DNA of 64,000 nt from Nocardia pseudobrasiliensis NBRC 108224. GTDB taxonomy: Bacteria; Actinomycetota; Actinomycetes; Mycobacteriales; Mycobacteriaceae. Below, piece by piece: positions 1-8,243 of this stretch. Position 1 is the first letter of the stretch. Each line of letters opens with the position of its first letter. The stretch covers positions 248,001 to 312,000 of the forward strand of contig NZ_BDBS01000002.1 in NCBI RefSeq assembly GCF_001613105.1. The letters are read 5' to 3'. Below the pieces are notes generated by a model. It searched no databases. It was not told the origin of the DNA and worked only from the letters and a program-made list of their open reading frames with translations. Both the position numbers and the translations under genes were made by a program.

Positions 1-365
1 AAGTAGACCGCGGTGGGCGCGCCCGGGCCGTCGAAACCGGATAGTTCCCAATTCTTCGAACCCGTTGCGCCGCTGTCGAGGTTGGTCCAGGTCACGGTGC
101 CGCCGACCAGGCAGCGCGGACTCACGCCCGCGAAATGACTTTTCAGCATGACCATTGCCGGGCCCGGCTGCTGACCCGGATATACGTCGCCGATGACGTC
201 GAGATATCCGGCGCAGGTGATGGCGCCGCCACGATCGTAGGTACCGACGGTGACCAGCGGTGCGAACGCGTCCGGCCCCGGACCCGCGGCCGCGACGCCG
301 GAAACGGCGGCGCATACGGAACCGGTGACGGCGGCGAGGGCGGATCGGGTGATGAACTTCCGCAT
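1..365 (-). CDS. Small secreted protein, truncated by the window edge
   Basis: The reading frame starts at an ATG at 365 (minus strand) behind a strong AGGAAGG ribosome site and runs off the left edge, so only the first 121 residues are visible. It begins with a typical signal peptide (MRKFITRSALAAVTG, then an Ala-rich stretch ending near AAAGPGP). The mature part contains two cysteines about 50 residues apart (ITCAGYLD and SPRCLVGG), suggesting an exported disulfide-bonded beta-rich domain. I do not recognise the family; small exported proteins of this look are common in Nocardia. No partner gene is visible, since the neighbouring kynU gene is co-directional but ends upstream of it. Confidence 0.7.
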   Translation of the reverse strand, partial: MRKFITRSALAAVTGSVCAAVSGVAAAGPGPDAFAPLVTVGTYDRGGAITCAGYLDVIGDVYPGQQPGPAMVMLKSHFAGVSPRCLVGGTVTWTNLDSGATGSKNWELSGFDGPGAPTAVY

Positions 366-449
366 GACGAACCTTCCTCGGGACGGGGTAATCGGAGCGG
401 GTTGTTCTCGGCGATAATGTGTTTCCGCTCGGGCATTACCTATTCGACG

Positions 450-1667
450 TTACTCAGCTCCGTGCGAATGGTCCCAGGAATGCACAATATCGCCCAATGT
501 CGCGATGGCGGTTTCCAGTTGATAATCGGACAAATACGGCGCTGGGCCCAGTCGTAAATAGTCTCCGCGATTGTCGGTCGACACGCCCCTGGTCGCCAAT
601 TCCCGGCACAGCCGGGCCGCCTGCGGGGAACGCAGCGCGAGGAATCCGCCGAATGCCGAGCGCGGCGCGTCTCGGTCGCGATCCACCAATTCCGTTGGGG
701 CATCCAGATCGTCGAACAAGCGCGCCAGTAATTCATTCTGGTGCAACGAGATTCGTCGCAGCAATGCTGGATCCAGACGGTGGTCGGTGAAGAAGCGGGC
801 GACATGGCTCGCCCGATAGTGACAGGTGGGATCGTAAGTGGCTCCGGCGAATCGGGCCGCACCGGCCGCGTAGGGCACGGGCCCGTGGTCCTTCTCATCG
901 GCGAGCTCCCCGAATTCGGCGTACCAGCCGGTGATCACCGGCCGCGCGCCGAGGGCGTGCGGCGGCAGCCGCAGGAAGCAATTGCCCTCGCCCAGTTGCA
1001 GATACTTGTATCCGCCGCCCACCACCCACGCCGAATCCAGTCCGTCCTCGGGCACCGACATCGGCACCGCCCCGAGCGCGTGATAGGCGTCCACCAGCAA
1101 CTCCACCCCGCGCCAGGAGCAGACCGCCGCCAAGTCGGTCAGGCCGGGCACGATGCGGGAGGTTTCGAACAGCACCGCCGAGACCAGCACCGCCGCCGTG
1201 CGCCCGTCGATGGCCTCGCCGAGCCGCGCGGCCAGGGTTTCGACCGGTTCGGGATCGAGCCAGGCCACCTCCACGCCCTCCTCGGCCAGGCGGCCCAATT
1301 GCCTTCGAATGCTGTGGAATTCACCGCCGGTGGTGACCAGGCGCGGCCGGTGCGGCAAATCGATCGAGGACAGGAAGCGCACGACCAACTCGTGGGTATT
1401 GGCGCCCAGGGCGATCTCGGCCCCGGGATCGCCGAGCCAGCCCCGGAAGGCGGCCCGGACCTCGTCGGCGCGAGCGAGGGCGAGCTCCCATTTGGCATCC
1501 ACCGCCCGGGCGGCGTCCTCGAAGGCCTCGATCTGGCCGCGCAGCGCCACATCCGGCCACGCCTGATGCGAATGTCCGGTCAGCAGTGTACGTTCGGCCA
1601 CGCGAAAGCGGGAATAGTGCTCCGCCAACGCATTCGGATCGGCGCGCAGTCGATCGACGGTGATCAC
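450..1667 (-). CDS. kynU: Kynureninase-like PLP enzyme
   Basis: A 405-residue class V aminotransferase-fold protein predicted to cleave kynurenine (or 3-hydroxykynurenine) to anthranilate and alanine. The start is a GTG at 1667 overlapping the stop of the tryptophan dioxygenase gene in a GTGA junction, which is good evidence for translational coupling and for the substrate pathway. A PLP-binding lysine is expected in GGGYKYLQLGEG (about residue 222), and VDAYHALGAVP carries the aspartate that contacts the pyridine ring. The motifs differ from textbook kynureninases: the N-terminal HSHQAWP replaces the usual DGNSLG, and LGEGNCFL replaces the GGPG segment. It is therefore a divergent kynureninase or a related PLP lyase. 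The operon position favours kynureninase. Confidence 0.8.
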   Translation of the reverse strand: MITVDRLRADPNALAEHYSRFRVAERTLLTGHSHQAWPDVALRGQIEAFEDAARAVDAKWELALARADEVRAAFRGWLGDPGAEIALGANTHELVVRFLSSIDLPHRPRLVTTGGEFHSIRRQLGRLAEEGVEVAWLDPEPVETLAARLGEAIDGRTAAVLVSAVLFETSRIVPGLTDLAAVCSWRGVELLVDAYHALGAVPMSVPEDGLDSAWVVGGGYKYLQLGEGNCFLRLPPHALGARPVITGWYAEFGELADEKDHGPVPYAAGAARFAGATYDPTCHYRASHVARFFTDHRLDPALLRRISLHQNELLARLFDDLDAPTELVDRDRDAPRSAFGGFLALRSPQAARLCRELATRGVSTDNRGDYLRLGPAPYLSDYQLETAIATLGDIVHSWDHSHGAE

Positions 1668-2473
1668 AGGCGACTCCGGATGGCCCACAGATCGGCGAAT
1701 ACCGGCCGGAACAGCGTGCCGCGCAGATAGTCCGCGCCGGAGGAGCCGCCGGTGCCGGGTTTGTCGCCGATGGTGCGGCGCACCATCATGACGTGGCGGT
1801 AGCGCCATTCCTGTAGGCCCTCGTCCAGGTCCACCAGCCGCTCGGCGACCTGGGCCGCGCCGCCGTCGTCGGAGTAGACCACGTGCAGGATCTGTTGGAT
1901 CTCCGGCGACGGCTCGGCCGCCGCCCGGACGTCGCGGTGCAGTCCGGTCTCCGGGATTCGATAGCCCTGGGCAGCCAGATAGCGCAGGAACGAGTCGTAG
2001 AGCGAGGGCCGGGCCATCGCCGCGAGAATCCGCTCGCGGCCGTCGCTGCCGGTCGGATAGTGGGCCCACGCCTGGTCGTCGCGGCGGCCCAGGGCGGCCT
2101 CGAGCTCCCGGAACTGGGCGGACTGGAAGCCGCTCGCCGCGTCGAGCCGATCGCGGAAGCTGGTGAACTGCCGCGGGGTCATGGTCTCCAGCACATCGAT
2201 CTGGGCGACCACGACCTTGAGCACCGTCAGGATCCGGCGCAGCGTGTGCAGCGAATGCGCGGTATTGCCCGCCTCGAGGGCACGCTGCAACTGCGCGGTC
2301 TCGTGCAGCAGCTGTTTGAACCACAGCTCGTAGACCTGGTGGATGACGATGAACAACATCTCGTCGTGCTCGGCCGAGCGAGGATGCTGCGCACCGAGCA
2401 CCTCGTCGAGGGCCAGATAGGATCCGTAGGTCAGCGCGGGGGATTCGTCGACGCGATTCGCAGAAGTTGCCAC
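1664..2473 (-). CDS. kynA: Tryptophan 2,3-dioxygenase
   Basis: A 269-residue haem dioxygenase converting L-tryptophan to N-formylkynurenine in the cytoplasm. The family signature is clear: TYGSYLALDEVL near the N-terminus, then DEMLFIVIHQVYELWFKQLLHE with the haem/substrate histidine, and QFTSFRDRLDAASGFQSAQFRE. The length matches the family (about 270-290). The start used is GTG at 2473; the upstream ATG triplets are out of frame. Its stop overlaps the kynU start by four bases. A kynurenine formamidase (kynB) is not in the window, so formyl removal must be done elsewhere or by an unrelated hydrolase. Confidence 0.93.
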   Translation of the reverse strand: MATSANRVDESPALTYGSYLALDEVLGAQHPRSAEHDEMLFIVIHQVYELWFKQLLHETAQLQRALEAGNTAHSLHTLRRILTVLKVVVAQIDVLETMTPRQFTSFRDRLDAASGFQSAQFRELEAALGRRDDQAWAHYPTGSDGRERILAAMARPSLYDSFLRYLAAQGYRIPETGLHRDVRAAAEPSPEIQQILHVVYSDDGGAAQVAERLVDLDEGLQEWRYRHVMMVRRTIGDKPGTGGSSGADYLRGTLFRPVFADLWAIRSRL

Positions 2474-2519
2474 GGCTGCATCATGCTCGGTTCACGCGCT
2501 GCCGCGCCGCATTTCGCGC

Positions 2520-3689
2520 CTACCGGTTCGCGCGTGCGATCGACCGGCGCAGCACGCCGCGGATGCCCGGCAGCCCGATCGCGCGCATCGTCGTCTCGTT
2601 CATCGCCACGTGGAATCGGGAGGGCGGGACGAAGCGGGCCGCGCCCTTGCGGGCCAGGGCCTGGCGTTTGCGTACTTCGGCGCGCAATCCGGACTCCCAG
2701 TCCGCCAGCGCCGCCGCGATATCGCCGTCGCCGTGGCCGAGCGCGTCGCCGAGTCGATCCGCGCCCGCCAGAGCCAGCGCCACCCCGTATCCGGCGAACG
2801 GCGTGACGCACCAGGCCGCGTCGCCGACCAGTACCACACGCCCCCGGCTCCAGCGGTCCAGCACGATCTGGCTGACGGAGTCGAAATAGGCCGGGCCGGA
2901 ATCGCTTTCGAGCTGCCGCAGCACATCGCGCACCCCGCCGCCGAGATCGCCGAACACCGCGCCCAGCGACGCGGCCGGACCCCGCGCCGCCTCCGCCCGC
3001 GGATCCGCCGAGCGATAGGCGAAGAACGCCGAGGAGCGCCGCGGGCCCACATTGATCACCGCGGCCATCCGGCCCGGGCCGATGAAGGTGGTACCCGTGG
3101 ACTCCGGTAGCCCATCGGGCACCCGGTCCAGCGGGAACGCGCCGACCAGATAGCCCAGGTCACGTAGCGGATCGACGTCGTCGAAGACCAGTCGCCGCAC
3201 TCCCGAATGCAATCCGTCCGCGCCCACCAGCAGATCGGCGAGTTCGTCGCCGCCGTCGCTCAGCCGTACCCGGACCCCGTCCGCGCGCTGTTCGACCGCC
3301 TCGACCACGGTGCCGAAGCGGATCGGCAGCAGGGCCGAAACCTTCTCGTAGAGCGCGTTTTCCACATCACCGCGAAAGACCGACACCATCCGTGACCCGA
3401 CGGCGGCCTGTGCGATCTCGGCCGGGACGGTGAATTTCGCGCTGCCGTCGGCGCGCACCAGGATCGTGGTGAACCAGCCGATATCACATGCCGTCAAAGC
3501 CGGTAGCAGGCCGAGCTTTTCGGCCGCGTCGTAGCCGAAACCGTTGATGTTCACCAGATATCCGCCGCTGCGCCGGGCGGGGGAGCGCTCGATCACGAGC
3601 ACCTCCCATCCGGCCCGGTGCAGTCGCAGTGCGGTGGCCAGTCCGGCGATCCCCGCGCCCGCGATGATCGCTCGTCGATGCTGTGTCAT
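2520..3689 (-). CDS. FAD-dependent monooxygenase (PHBH fold)
   Basis: A 389-residue flavoprotein monooxygenase of the p-hydroxybenzoate hydroxylase fold, close in design to TetX/PgaE-type enzymes. Seen: N-terminal Rossmann motif GAGIAGLATALRLHRAGWEV, the middle DG motif LLVGADGLHSGVRR, and the C-terminal FAD motif GRVVLVGDAAWCVTPFAGYG. ATG at 3689 is preferred over a start six codons upstream. It lies 46 bases upstream of kynA on the same strand, so it may hydroxylate an aromatic product of tryptophan breakdown, but the substrate cannot be read from the sequence. It is too short, and lacks the C-terminal membrane segment, for a classical kynurenine 3-monooxygenase. It is divergent from the TetR gene at 3767. 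Confidence 0.85.
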   Translation of the reverse strand: MTQHRRAIIAGAGIAGLATALRLHRAGWEVLVIERSPARRSGGYLVNINGFGYDAAEKLGLLPALTACDIGWFTTILVRADGSAKFTVPAEIAQAAVGSRMVSVFRGDVENALYEKVSALLPIRFGTVVEAVEQRADGVRVRLSDGGDELADLLVGADGLHSGVRRLVFDDVDPLRDLGYLVGAFPLDRVPDGLPESTGTTFIGPGRMAAVINVGPRRSSAFFAYRSADPRAEAARGPAASLGAVFGDLGGGVRDVLRQLESDSGPAYFDSVSQIVLDRWSRGRVVLVGDAAWCVTPFAGYGVALALAGADRLGDALGHGDGDIAAALADWESGLRAEVRKRQALARKGAARFVPPSRFHVAMNETTMRAIGLPGIRGVLRRSIARANR

Positions 3690-3721
3690 GCCCACGAGTA
3701 TGAGCATCTGCTCAAACTTTC

Positions 3722-3766
3722 GTCAACCCCAAGTTGACCCGGTCACGGCCCGATAAACTCGTGACC
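3722..3766. promoter_or_regulatory. Two nested inverted repeats, probable TetR operator
   Basis: Between the divergent FAD monooxygenase and TetR genes lie GTCAAC (3722-3727) and GTTGAC (3733-3738), perfect inverted arms five bases apart. Next to them are GGTCAC (3741-3746) and GTGACC (3761-3766), perfect arms fourteen bases apart, the second ending on the base before the TetR ATG. Position and symmetry fit autoregulation and control of both promoters by the TetR protein. Inference only. Confidence 0.55.
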
Positions 3767-4363
3767 ATGCCCCGAGGTATCGCCATTCCCGAGATCCGGC
3801 AGCAGCTGTTCGCGGCCGCCGAGCGGGTGATCGTGCGCGACGGGCCGGGCCGGTTGAACGGGCGGGCGGTGACCGGCGAGGCCGGGGTCGCCACCGGACT
3901 GCTCTACGCGCATTTCACCGATTTCGACGGATTCCTGGTCGCCTACGCCGTCGACCGCGCCTTCGTGATCTCCGCCGAGGCCGCGACGTTGCCGCCGCGC
4001 GCGGGCGGCGGCGAGGTGACAAAGAATTTGTGCGCGACGTTGCTTGCGGTGCCATTGGACACCGTGATGGCCTCGACGCGACTGCTCGTCGCGCGTCCGG
4101 AGCTGAGCGTGCGTGTACGGGAGGCGCTCGGCGATTCCATCGGCCTGGATGCCGTCGAAAAGTACATCGCCGCATACCTTTCCGCCGAGAAGCGACTGGG
4201 CCGACTGACCTCCGCCGCCACGCCGGAATTACTGGGGCAGGCATTGATCGGGATCGTCCACCACATCGCGCTCACCGCCGCGACCGAGGCCGCCGCGCGC
4301 GTGCGCATCGAGCACGTCGTCCCCGCGATCGTCGACGTCAATATCGTTGCCACCAGAAGCTAG
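3767..4363 (+). CDS. TetR family regulator
   Basis: A 198-residue TetR-type repressor. Residues about 8-55 form the helix-turn-helix (IRQQLFAAAERVIVRDGPG, then NGRAVTGEAGVATGLLYAHF with the characteristic Y-x-H-F end). The C-terminal ligand domain is helical and unclassified. ATG at 3767 is favoured, giving MPRGIAIPE, because the longer frame begins with TTG and runs through the operator repeats. It is divergent from the FAD monooxygenase and 73 bases upstream of the co-directional P450, so it may control both the tryptophan-degradation genes and the P450. The effector is unknown. Confidence 0.85.
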   Translation: MPRGIAIPEIRQQLFAAAERVIVRDGPGRLNGRAVTGEAGVATGLLYAHFTDFDGFLVAYAVDRAFVISAEAATLPPRAGGGEVTKNLCATLLAVPLDTVMASTRLLVARPELSVRVREALGDSIGLDAVEKYIAAYLSAEKRLGRLTSAATPELLGQALIGIVHHIALTAATEAAARVRIEHVVPAIVDVNIVATRS

Positions 4364-4436
4364 GTCTCATACCCTTCGGTTTCGGTAGCGTGAGGCGAAG
4401 TGCCATGCGAAGGTGGCTGTCGAACGGGAGTGTGAC

Positions 4437-5663
4437 ATGGTCGAGCTCGGGGCCGTGGACCGGATCGAATTCGTCGGGGACGATTTCCACGCTGATCCGC
4501 ACAAATACTATGAACGATGGCGCGCGCACGGCCCGGTTCACCAGATCGGGGTCCGGGACGGCACGGCCGGCTGGGTGATCATCGGATACGCCGAAGCCCG
4601 TGCGGCGCTGTCGGATCCGATGTTGCGCAAGGACGCGCACGGCCTCTACGCCCTCATTCGGCGCAAGAATCCCAACCTGCCCTACGGCTCGACCTCGGAG
4701 ACGCTCGCGGCGCATATGCTCAACAGCGATCCGCCCGATCACACCCGGTTGCGCAAGCTGGTGAACAAGGCGTTCACGCCGCGTCAGGTGGCCGCCCTGC
4801 GCCCGCGCATCGAGCAGATCACCGCCGAACTACTCGACGACATGCGGCGTCACGACGTGGTGGATCTATTGCAGGCGTTCGCGATTCCGCTTCCGGTCAC
4901 CGTCATCTGCGAACTGCTCGGAGTGCCGTTCGCCGATCGGGCCGCGTTCCAGGGCTGGACCAAGATCCTGGTCGGCGATGCCCGCAGCACCTTCGAACAG
5001 CGCGGCGTCGCCGTGACGGATATGTCGGCGTATCTGCGGGAACTGGTGGCGGACAAGCGGGCTCAACCCGCCGAGGATCTGCTGTCGGCTCTGGTGCAGG
5101 CCAGCGACGACGGTGACGAGCTCAGTGCCGACGAACTGGTGGCCACGGCCTTCCTGCTGCTCGTCGCCGGGCACGAGACCACGGTGAACCTGATCGGCAA
5201 CGGCGCCTGGGCGCTGCTGCGCGAGCGGACCCAGTTCGAGGCGCTGCGCGCCGATCCGGAGCTGATCCCGGCCGCGATCGAGGAGTTCCTGCGCTACGAG
5301 GGCCCGGTCGGCTGGGCCACCCTGCGCTACACGACCGAGCCGGTCACCATCGCGGGCGTCGAGATTCCGGCCGACGAGATCGTCTATGTCGCATTGACCG
5401 CGGCCAATCGCGATCCGTCGCGCTATTCAAATCCCAACAGTTTCGACATCGCCGCCGATACCGCGGGTCATCTGGCCTTCGGGCACGGCATCCACCACTG
5501 TGTGGGCGCGCCGCTGGCCCGGTTGGAGGGGCGGATCGCGTTCTCCGCACTGCTGCAGCGCTTTCCGGGGCTCACCCTGGACGATCCGGATTTCACACCG
5601 CACTGGCAGCCGAGCTTTCTCATGCGCGGAATGACCGCGTTGCCGGTGCGCACTCGGGGGTGA
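4437..5663 (+). CDS. Cytochrome P450
   Basis: A 408-residue soluble bacterial cytochrome P450. Seen: the I-helix oxygen-activation motif AGHETT (residues about 245-250), the ExxR pair in AIEEFLRYEGP, and the haem loop FGHGIHHCVGAPLAR with the axial cysteine near residue 355. Length is normal for class I enzymes that take electrons from a ferredoxin; no ferredoxin gene adjoins it. ATG at 4437 has a GGGAG site seven bases upstream and is preferred over the GTG at 4413. It follows the TetR gene on the same strand and ends six bases from the convergent S41 protease gene. Substrate unknown; the context suggests an aromatic or secondary-metabolite substrate. Confidence 0.92.
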   Translation: MVELGAVDRIEFVGDDFHADPHKYYERWRAHGPVHQIGVRDGTAGWVIIGYAEARAALSDPMLRKDAHGLYALIRRKNPNLPYGSTSETLAAHMLNSDPPDHTRLRKLVNKAFTPRQVAALRPRIEQITAELLDDMRRHDVVDLLQAFAIPLPVTVICELLGVPFADRAAFQGWTKILVGDARSTFEQRGVAVTDMSAYLRELVADKRAQPAEDLLSALVQASDDGDELSADELVATAFLLLVAGHETTVNLIGNGAWALLRERTQFEALRADPELIPAAIEEFLRYEGPVGWATLRYTTEPVTIAGVEIPADEIVYVALTAANRDPSRYSNPNSFDIAADTAGHLAFGHGIHHCVGAPLARLEGRIAFSALLQRFPGLTLDDPDFTPHWQPSFLMRGMTALPVRTRG

Positions 5664-5669
5664 GCGGGG

Positions 5670-6989
5670 CTATTCGGCGAGCCACCGCACCGCGCGGTCG
5701 AACGCCGAATCCGCGCCGCGGGCGAATTCCTCGTCGGTGAACACCGGTTCCGGCAGCTGCGGTGGAATTCCGGTGCCGTCGAAGGTTTTTCCGCCGCCGT
5801 CGAGGAACAGTTCGTTGGGCAGCCCGAACCACCAGTCGCCGTGCCCGGGTCCGGGCAGCTTGCGCTCGAGTACATCGGAGAACACGCCCTGGGTGGCCTC
5901 GCCGATCCGGACGGTGCGGGCGGGGCGCTCGATCATGGCCTGGGTGAAGGTTTCTCCGGCGCTGACGGTGGAGCCGCCGGTGAGGATCGCGATCGGCACC
6001 GGGAAACCGTTGGGAGACGGTGTGATCCGCTGCGGCTGGGGCGCGGTGGTGCGGGTCTTCTTGGCGTAGGCGAAATACGGCCGGTCGGTGAACCATCCGG
6101 CCAGTCGCAGGCCGAGGCTGTCCGAGCCGCCACCGTTGACGCGCAGGTCGAGGATGAGACCCCGCAGGCGGGCGCGGCGGTCCGTGGTGAGGATATCGGC
6201 GAGCGCGTGATCGAGTGCGGCGCTGTCGGCGGCGAAGGTGTCGGTGTCGGAGTATCCGCCGAATCCGGAGATTCGCAGATAGCCGTAATCCGGGCGATCG
6301 GGCAGGTCGGCATAGGAGATGCGGCCGCGGGCGTAGTCGGTCAGCGGATGATCGCGCAGATCACGGTGCTGGACAAAGGTTTTCACCTTGGCGTCGAGTT
6401 CCGGGCCCGGTACGACCGTGCCGGGTCGCCCGGAACCGAAGTGTCCGGTGGTACCGGCGGAGATCATCACGTGGGCATCGCCCAGCGGCTCGACCGTATC
6501 GCGCAGCGCCGCGAACAGCGCCGCGTCGTCGCCACGCGCCTGCGCGTCATTCGCCCGATCGCGCCAGATGTCGCGAATCGCGTTCCAGTCCATACCCTTC
6601 GCGTCGAAGAAGGGATAGTGCTCGTGGAAGGTCTGCCAGAACACATCGAATACCGATGGTTGAACGGTCGTGTCGCACAGGGGCGGAAGTCCGGACAGGC
6701 GACGCAGCGTGCGGTGGCCCGGCGAACCGTCCACCCGCAGTGTGGCCGACGCTGTAACGATGACGTAGGCCTCATCGGAAACGACTGGCAGACAACTGAT
6801 ATCGGTGACCTGATAGGTATCGAATCCGTCGGCGCGCACCGCCAGCACCGTCCCGTAGTCCTGGACCTCCCAGTACTCGATCCCGTCGCGGGCCCGCGCG
6901 CCGCCCGCGGCCGCGCCGATCGCCACCGCGGCGACGGCGAGCAGGGCGGGCAGGCGAAACACGATGCGCGACAGGGCCATGCACTCCAT
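5670..6989 (-). CDS. Secreted S41 family peptidase
   Basis: A 439-residue (or 436 from the ATG at 6980) exported protein of the tail-specific/C-terminal processing peptidase clan S41. It starts with a signal peptide (RIVFRLPALLAVAAVAIGAA). The catalytic region has the family's ILDLRVNGGGSDSLG strand-loop and the nucleophile segment GGSTVSAGETF (serine near 343), followed by RIGEATQGVFSD. No PDZ domain is obvious; the region before the catalytic core is the helical cap type. The ATG at 6989 sits inside the left arm of a perfect 15-bp hairpin; the ATG at 6980 has GGAG only three bases away, so the true start is uncertain. Substrate unknown. Confidence 0.8.
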   Translation of the reverse strand: MECMALSRIVFRLPALLAVAAVAIGAAAGGARARDGIEYWEVQDYGTVLAVRADGFDTYQVTDISCLPVVSDEAYVIVTASATLRVDGSPGHRTLRRLSGLPPLCDTTVQPSVFDVFWQTFHEHYPFFDAKGMDWNAIRDIWRDRANDAQARGDDAALFAALRDTVEPLGDAHVMISAGTTGHFGSGRPGTVVPGPELDAKVKTFVQHRDLRDHPLTDYARGRISYADLPDRPDYGYLRISGFGGYSDTDTFAADSAALDHALADILTTDRRARLRGLILDLRVNGGGSDSLGLRLAGWFTDRPYFAYAKKTRTTAPQPQRITPSPNGFPVPIAILTGGSTVSAGETFTQAMIERPARTVRIGEATQGVFSDVLERKLPGPGHGDWWFGLPNELFLDGGGKTFDGTGIPPQLPEPVFTDEEFARGADSAFDRAVRWLAE

Positions 6990-7019
6990 GGTCCGGCCCG
7001 GAAGCGGGCCGGACCATGG
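6986..7019. terminator. Perfect 15-bp hairpin, terminator of the esterase gene
   Basis: Arms CCATGGTCCGGCCCG (6986-7000) and CGGGCCGGACCATGG (7005-7019) pair perfectly around a GAAG tetraloop. It lies 40 bases after the esterase stop codon, and its left arm contains one possible start codon of the downstream S41 gene. There is no T-run, as is usual for actinobacterial intrinsic terminators. Confidence 0.65.
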
Positions 7020-7059
7020 GGCCTACGCGTGCATGCGCGGTGGTGCTGGCACCACCGGA

Positions 7060-8070
7060 TCAGCCGATATTGGCCGACAGATCCGGAATCATCCGGTACG
7101 CCTCGTCCTGCCAGGTGTTCCAGGCGTGGATGCCGAACTCCGGGAAGTCGTAGACCGCATTGCCGCCGCCGAGGCTGGCCATACGAGCCTGGAAGGCGCG
7201 AGTATTGGCCAGCGCCAAGGCTTCCAGGGCCATGCCGTTGACGGTGTCCATGGTCGGTCCGTCGTTCACCGTGGGCCGTCCGCTGGCCGCCGACACCCAC
7301 AGCCGGGTGTTGTTGGCGATCAACTGCGGCGCGAAGACGAACGGATCCATCCGCAGCCACTGCTGGCCCCACGGCGGGGCCATCGAATCCACGTTGTAGC
7401 CACCGGCGTCGACCATCGCGGCGCGGATCGCCTCCCGCATGGCGGGTGCGGAGATATTGAGATAGCCGGAGTACGCCCCGGCGAAGCTGAACTGATCCGG
7501 GTGATACGCCGCCAGGGTCAGCGCGGCGCTGCCGCCCATGGACAGTCCGAAGATGCCGTTGCGGTCGGCGCGGAAGCCGAGGCGGTCGCGCAGGGCCCCG
7601 CGCAGATCCTGGGTCAGGAAGGTCTCCCAGTCATAGCGGTAGCTCTTTCCCGGCCCGGCCGAACCGCTGGAGGAGCCCGAACCGGCGGGCTCACCGAAGA
7701 AGGAGCTGGGCGCGTTCCAGTCGGCATAGAAGCTGGACTGTCCGCCGACCGGCATCACGACATTGATATTCCAGCTGGCCAGCAGGTCGGGGACATTGGT
7801 CTCGTGTTCCCAGCCGCTGATGTCCTCGGTGGCACGCATACCGTCGAGCAGATACGCGACCCGGTCGGTATTGCCGTCGGCCGCGCGCAGCACGCGCGAT
7901 TTGATCGGTCCCATGGCCGCGGAATCGACCCAGAAATCGAAGGCCGCGGGAGTGAAGGCCGCCGAGGCGCCCGCCCCCGACCCGGCTACCGAGATGCCCA
8001 GTGGAGCCAGCATCGCCAGCGCTACGCCCAGCACCGACCGGCGTAACCATGTACCCCGATTCCTTCGCAT
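7060..8070 (-). CDS. Secreted antigen 85-type esterase/mycolyltransferase
   Basis: A 336-residue exported alpha/beta hydrolase of the esterase D/antigen 85 family, which transfers or hydrolyses mycolic and related acyl esters in the cell envelope. Seen: signal peptide MRRNRGTWLRRSVLGVALAML ending after ASA; the hallmark YLLDGMRATEDISGWE; VVMPVGGQSSFYADW; the nucleophile elbow GLSMGGSAAL; and the catalytic histidine near the end in GIHAWNTWQDE. The start at ATG 8070 follows an AAAGG site; an extra 29 codons upstream would spoil the signal peptide. Whether it acts as a true trehalose mycolyltransferase or only as an esterase cannot be told from the sequence. It supports a mycolic-acid-containing host. 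Confidence 0.88.
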   Translation of the reverse strand: MRRNRGTWLRRSVLGVALAMLAPLGISVAGSGAGASAAFTPAAFDFWVDSAAMGPIKSRVLRAADGNTDRVAYLLDGMRATEDISGWEHETNVPDLLASWNINVVMPVGGQSSFYADWNAPSSFFGEPAGSGSSSGSAGPGKSYRYDWETFLTQDLRGALRDRLGFRADRNGIFGLSMGGSAALTLAAYHPDQFSFAGAYSGYLNISAPAMREAIRAAMVDAGGYNVDSMAPPWGQQWLRMDPFVFAPQLIANNTRLWVSAASGRPTVNDGPTMDTVNGMALEALALANTRAFQARMASLGGGNAVYDFPEFGIHAWNTWQDEAYRMIPDLSANIG

Positions 8071-8243
8071 ATTGTCGACCTTTCGCTCGAGCGGCCCACC
8101 GGGGGGGCCGCAGGGCGAGCGCGTGGTGGTGCGCTCGGAAGACGTATCGGTCGGCATACGGTACGTGTTGCTAAAGATTTGCTAACAAGTTTGTGATGTA
8201 TGGCATGTCAGCGTTGAACTGTGACGACCCTCATATAGGGCGA

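Noticed and set aside
2520..3689. FAD monooxygenase as kynurenine 3-monooxygenase
   Set aside because: Too short and lacking the C-terminal membrane segment; its motifs fit TetX/PgaE-type hydroxylases. Kept as a generic monooxygenase.
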